Assembly (NCBI GenBank): GCA_021106775.1
Contig: JAIOTL010000431.1
Coordinates: forward strand, 1-8,742
DNA length: 8,742 nt
DNA from: Planctomycetota bacterium
Lineage (GTDB): Bacteria > Planctomycetota > UBA8742 > SKZP01 > JAIOTL01
Direction: 5' to 3'
The notes beneath the pieces were generated by a model. The model searched no databases. It was not told where the DNA came from and saw nothing but the letters and a program-made list of their open reading frames with translations. Made by a program: the position numbers and the translations under genes. This document shows positions 6,081-8,742 of this stretch, piece by piece; position 1 is the stretch's first letter, and each line of letters opens with the position of its first letter.

Positions 6081-6108
6081 AGTATAAAATATTATGGTTT
6101 AACGGCAA
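6081..6108 (-). promoter_or_regulatory. Probable sigma70-type promoter for dapB
   Basis: On the minus strand TTGCCG (6103-6108) and TATACT (6081-6086) are separated by 16 bases. Transcription would start near 6074, about 30 bases before the dapB start codon and with room for its GGAGGA. The divergent macro-gene promoter must lie in the same 80-base gap, but no clear -35/-10 pair is visible for it. Confidence 0.4.
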
Positions 6109-6125
6109 CGAATTTCGAGGTGAAC

Positions 6126-6653
6126 ATGGATTTTTCAAAAATTGAAATTGTGCAGGGCGATATTACTATTGAGCGTGTTGATGCCGTTGTAAATGCTGCG
6201 AATCGGACGCTTCTGGGTGGTGGTGGAGTTGATGGTGCGATTCATCGTGCTGCTGGTCGCGAGCTTCTTGCCGAATGTAAAACTCTCGATGGTTGTGAAA
6301 CGGGAGATGCGAAAATCACTAAAGGATACGATCTGCCTGCAAAGCATGTGATTCATACGGTTGGTCCGGTTTATTCTGGTGGGAAATATGGTGATGCAGA
6401 GAAATTGGCGTCCGCATATCGGCGTTCCATTGAGGTTGCAGGTGAAAATAATCTCAAATCTGTTGCGTTCCCAGCCATTTCTTGTGGGGTTTATGGTTAT
6501 CCACATGAGAAGGCAGCGGAGATTGCGCTTACGACTATTGCGAAAACGTTAGAAACTTATCCGAAAATAATAAATGTTCATTTTGTTTTATTTTCCGATG
6601 ATATTTATGCGACGTTCGTCAATAAATTATTTGAGCTGAAAAATCCAGATTAG
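6126..6653 (+). CDS. MacroD-type macro domain protein (probable ADP-ribosyl / O-acetyl-ADP-ribose hydrolase)
   Basis: 175 residues, a single stand-alone macro domain. The start is ATG at 6126 because GAGG (6117-6120) has correct spacing; the GTG at 6120 overlaps that ribosome site. Family motifs run in order: VQGDIT (9-14), VDAVVNAANRTLLGGGGVDG (18-37) with the ADP-ribose-contacting NAAN and the GGGGVD loop, HRAAG (40-44), GCETGDAKIT (56-65), VIHTVGPVY (75-83) and AFPAISCGVYGYP (114-126), the phosphate-binding loop. Members of the MacroD/YmdB class remove ADP-ribose from acidic residues and hydrolyse O-acetyl-ADP-ribose; the residues needed are present, so activity is likely. It is convergent with nadA and divergent from dapB, so there is no operon context; the NAD theme shared with nadA may be coincidence. 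Confidence 0.93.
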   Translation: MDFSKIEIVQGDITIERVDAVVNAANRTLLGGGGVDGAIHRAAGRELLAECKTLDGCETGDAKITKGYDLPAKHVIHTVGPVYSGGKYGDAEKLASAYRRSIEVAGENNLKSVAFPAISCGVYGYPHEKAAEIALTTIAKTLETYPKIINVHFVLFSDDIYATFVNKLFELKNPD

Positions 6654-6674
6654 AAAAAAATAGTGATAACTATT
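6654..6674 (-). terminator. Probable intrinsic terminator of nadA
   Basis: On the minus strand AATAGT-TATC-ACTATT forms a six-base-pair stem (6659-6674) that includes the nadA stop codon (6670-6672) and runs directly into a T tract (6654-6660). The stem is AT-rich and weak. It fills the 16-base space between the converging nadA and macro genes. Confidence 0.4.
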
Positions 6675-7731
6675 GTAGGGTGAGCATGCGATTGAGAGCG
6701 AGCAATGCACCTTGTTTGTATTTTTCTTCAACATTCACAGGTTTGACGGTCTCAAGGTTTTTCAGCGTTTCATGTAGATTTTCTTCTGTGATTTTGAACA
6801 TATTCGGGCACATTGATTCAATCATCGGAACCACAATTTTATCAGGATTTTCCGCAGCTAAACGGTTCACAAGATTGTATTCCGTGCCGATTCCGAAAAT
6901 TTCACCAGGCTTTCCATCCTGCACAACCTCGCGTAGAAATTTGGTTGAGCCGAACCCGTCCGCCAATGCCACAACATCCGACTTGCATTCAGGATGCACA
7001 TAAATCTTTATACCAGGATATTCTGCACGTGCTTGCTTAAGATGCTCTGGCTTAAAATGCGTATGAACGTGGCAAAATCCACGCCAAAGTATAATTCTCG
7101 CTTTTTCAATCTGCTCCTGTGAAACACCGCCATTTTCCTGTTTCGGGTCAAAAACAGCAATTTCATTGTCAGAAATCCCCATTTTATGCGCAGTATTTGT
7201 ACCTAAGAATTGGTCCGGAAAAAAGAACACTTTATTGCCATTGACGTGATTAAAAGCCCAGTTGAATGCTTTTGGTGCGTTTGAGGATGTGCATGTCAGC
7301 CCGTTATGATTCCCGCAGAACGCTTTTAATTTGACATCGCTGTTAACGTAAACTACCGGAATAATTTTGCTTACATCGGCAACATTATTTAGAAATTCCC
7401 ATGCTTTTTCGACGCTAGGCAAATCTGCCATGTCCGCTAGCGGACAACCTGACTCCGGATTAGGATGCAAGACTTTCTGATGAGGTTTCGATAAAACTTC
7501 CGCAGCTTCCACCATAAATCTCACGCCGCAGAAAACAATATATTTCGCCTGCTCCTGCTCAGATGCATACTTTGCAAGTTGAAAACTGTCTCCTCGAGTA
7601 TCCGCATGTTGCACAACTGCATCACGTTGATAATGATGCGCCAAAATCAACAGCTTAATTCCGTAATGCTCTCTTATTTTCTTAATTTCCCGAAAAATAC
7701 TCATTTTGCTGCTCATACTGTATTTTGACAT
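6670..7731 (-). CDS. nadA: Quinolinate synthase
   Basis: 353 residues. It condenses iminoaspartate with dihydroxyacetone phosphate to give quinolinate, the NAD precursor, using a [4Fe-4S] cluster in the cytoplasm. Family motifs: LAHHYQRDAVVQHAD (30-44), GDSFQLAKYA (47-56), FCGVRFMVEAAEVL (67-80), TCTSSNA (146-152). The three cysteines best placed as cluster ligands are C96 (ESGCPLAD), C220 (WRGFCHVH) and C308 (ESMCPNM); their spacing fits the longer B. subtilis-type enzyme rather than the short Thermotoga type. The oxygen-labile cluster is general to the family. The start is ATG at 7731 with AAGGTGA upstream; ATG codons at residues 6 and 10 are less likely. The stop TAG is at the normal family end. 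It follows the HEAT-repeat gene by 30 bases and is probably co-transcribed. No nadB or nadC is in view. Confidence 0.97.
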   Translation of the reverse strand: MSKYSMSSKMSIFREIKKIREHYGIKLLILAHHYQRDAVVQHADTRGDSFQLAKYASEQEQAKYIVFCGVRFMVEAAEVLSKPHQKVLHPNPESGCPLADMADLPSVEKAWEFLNNVADVSKIIPVVYVNSDVKLKAFCGNHNGLTCTSSNAPKAFNWAFNHVNGNKVFFFPDQFLGTNTAHKMGISDNEIAVFDPKQENGGVSQEQIEKARIILWRGFCHVHTHFKPEHLKQARAEYPGIKIYVHPECKSDVVALADGFGSTKFLREVVQDGKPGEIFGIGTEYNLVNRLAAENPDKIVVPMIESMCPNMFKITEENLHETLKNLETVKPVNVEEKYKQGALLALNRMLTLQ

Positions 7732-7761
7732 GCAAAATTATCACCTTTTCTTAATTTTTCA

Positions 7762-8742
7762 TCATTTTATCGCAGCCATTGCATCGTCAACAACCTGCTT
7801 GAGTTCCGGGTGTTTTTCAGCAATCTCTGCAAGTTTTCTACGTGAACGTCTGTCTTTCAGCACTCCTGTGAGTTTTATCGCTTCCTGTAATATATCCTTG
7901 TTTTCAATCTCAAGAAGTTCACGTGTGAATTTGCGCACATCGTTTTTAATTCTTCCCTTGATGAAATTATTCAAATCTCCAATCATTTTCAAAGATTCCT
8001 TAATGAATTCGACTCGATTCTCAGTTGTATCGATGCCAAAACCTTTGTATCTTTCGATTGCCGACATAATTAATTTCAGAACTTTGCTTGCGCTGACAGG
8101 GTCTGTTGCAAGCGATTTCAGAACTTTCAAGGTTTCGATATTTAAATCACTGTCTTCGAAAATCAGCATATCATTGAGTGCTTCGATTGATTCCGGCGAC
8201 CGAATTGCGCGTAATGCCGATAGACATTTGCGAATCAGGGAAGTTATCGTGTTGACAAGCAGTTTCTGGCTTGCATCGTCTGTTTTTTTTCTCACAAGTT
8301 CGTAGTATTTTTCATATGCAGCGTTCATTTCGGCAATAATTTGTTTAACTGCGGAATTCGCAGCAGTTTTTAACTCTTCAAACTGCTCAACGAGATGTGT
8401 TTTCATTTCAACGTTATCAATGTCTTGCATGCTGTTTTCAGAAGTATTTTCAAGAGCTTTAATCAGAATTCCAACTGCTTGAATGTCACCAGTATTTCTG
8501 ATTGCCTGTGCTGCAGCTTTTCTCAGTTCCATATCTTTTTTGGTGTCAATTAAATCATTTTCGACCATTTCAAGGAATCTGGTAATATCTCTAGCACTTG
8601 AAAAATCAGCATCTGCAAACGCAACCAGAATTTTCGTGCGTGATTTAACATTCTCTATATCATCAAGAACTTCGAGCATGATTTTCACTGACCTACCTGG
8701 GTCAAGCTTAACAAGAACTTCGCAGGCAAGAGAGATAATCGA
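7762..8742 (-). CDS. HEAT-repeat-like helical protein (5' end off window)
   Basis: The frame is open to the right edge: codons upstream of the GTG at 8688 read SIISLACEVLVKLDPGRS, itself a helical-repeat unit, so the GTG is not the true start and the gene is partial. At least 326 residues are visible, all helical. Recognisable HEAT-like units include ELRKAAAQAIRNTGDIQAVG, RKCLSALRAIRSPESIEAL, NIETLKVLKSLATDPVSAS and, last, EAIKLTGVLKDRRSRRKLAE. The repeats are irregular, with longer acidic spacers between them. Such solenoids serve as protein-binding scaffolds; no enzyme motif, signal peptide or membrane segment is visible. Its stop (TGA, 7762-7764) is 30 bases before the nadA start on the same strand, suggesting one transcript. 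The partner and role are unknown. Confidence 0.75.
   Translation of the reverse strand, partial: SIISLACEVLVKLDPGRSVKIMLEVLDDIENVKSRTKILVAFADADFSSARDITRFLEMVENDLIDTKKDMELRKAAAQAIRNTGDIQAVGILIKALENTSENSMQDIDNVEMKTHLVEQFEELKTAANSAVKQIIAEMNAAYEKYYELVRKKTDDASQKLLVNTITSLIRKCLSALRAIRSPESIEALNDMLIFEDSDLNIETLKVLKSLATDPVSASKVLKLIMSAIERYKGFGIDTTENRVEFIKESLKMIGDLNNFIKGRIKNDVRKFTRELLEIENKDILQEAIKLTGVLKDRRSRRKLAEIAEKHPELKQVVDDAMAAIK

Noticed and set aside
1532..6672. Possible genome-wide recoding of TAG as a sense codon
   Set aside because: nadA and the macro gene both end in TAG at the natural C-terminus of their families, and reading through would add unrelated tails. A single odd TAG in the SMC gene is better explained by mutation, error or local suppression.
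7706..8305. 199-residue plus-strand open frame, rich in Ser and hydrophobic residues
   Set aside because: It is antisense to the HEAT-repeat gene, whose helical repeats are clearly the coding strand; the leucine- and serine-rich translation is the usual mirror of such a gene.

Overview
The window is AT-rich bacterial DNA with compact genes and short intergenic gaps. Shine-Dalgarno sequences of the GGAGG or GGGAGA type precede most starts, and one gene uses a TTG start. The housekeeping genes seen (dapB for lysine/peptidoglycan synthesis, a long-form nadA for NAD synthesis, a MacroD-type macro domain) are bacterial, but nothing fixes the phylum. The code looks standard: TAG ends nadA and the macro gene at the lengths expected for their families.

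Layout. Positions 1-2014 (+) hold the 3' two thirds of an SMC-family ATPase whose hinge, second coiled coil and C-terminal head look most like Smc5. Its frame is cut by a single in-frame TAG at 1532-1534, just before the ATPase head. Positions 2105-3550 (+) hold two genes for membrane-anchored proteins: a DUF4349 protein and an unrecognised small single-pass protein. Positions 3630-4613 (+) encode an NAD(P)-dependent D-2-hydroxyacid dehydrogenase-like protein with an atypical active site. The DUF4349 and dehydrogenase genes are each preceded by an almost identical 16-base element resembling an extended -10 promoter.

Positions 4610-6044 (-) read right to left as intact dapB, then a gap of about 150 bases, then a small coiled-coil/zinc-ribbon gene interrupted near its 5' end by an in-frame TAA, then a frameshifted remnant of a second dapB 3' end. 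Positions 6126-6653 (+) encode the macro-domain protein, divergent from dapB. Positions 6670-8742 (-) hold nadA preceded by a HEAT-repeat gene that runs off the right edge; these two are probably co-transcribed. A small hairpin with a T tract closes nadA.

No mobile element, CRISPR array, tRNA or rRNA was seen. The main points of interest are the bacterial Smc5-like ATPase with its nonsense codon and sharp internal change of base composition, the decayed dapB tail, and the interrupted zinc-ribbon gene. Three damaged reading frames in 5 kb could be real gene decay or, for the two point stops, sequence errors; the two-frameshift dapB remnant is clearly genuine decay. I see no convincing new multi-gene system.
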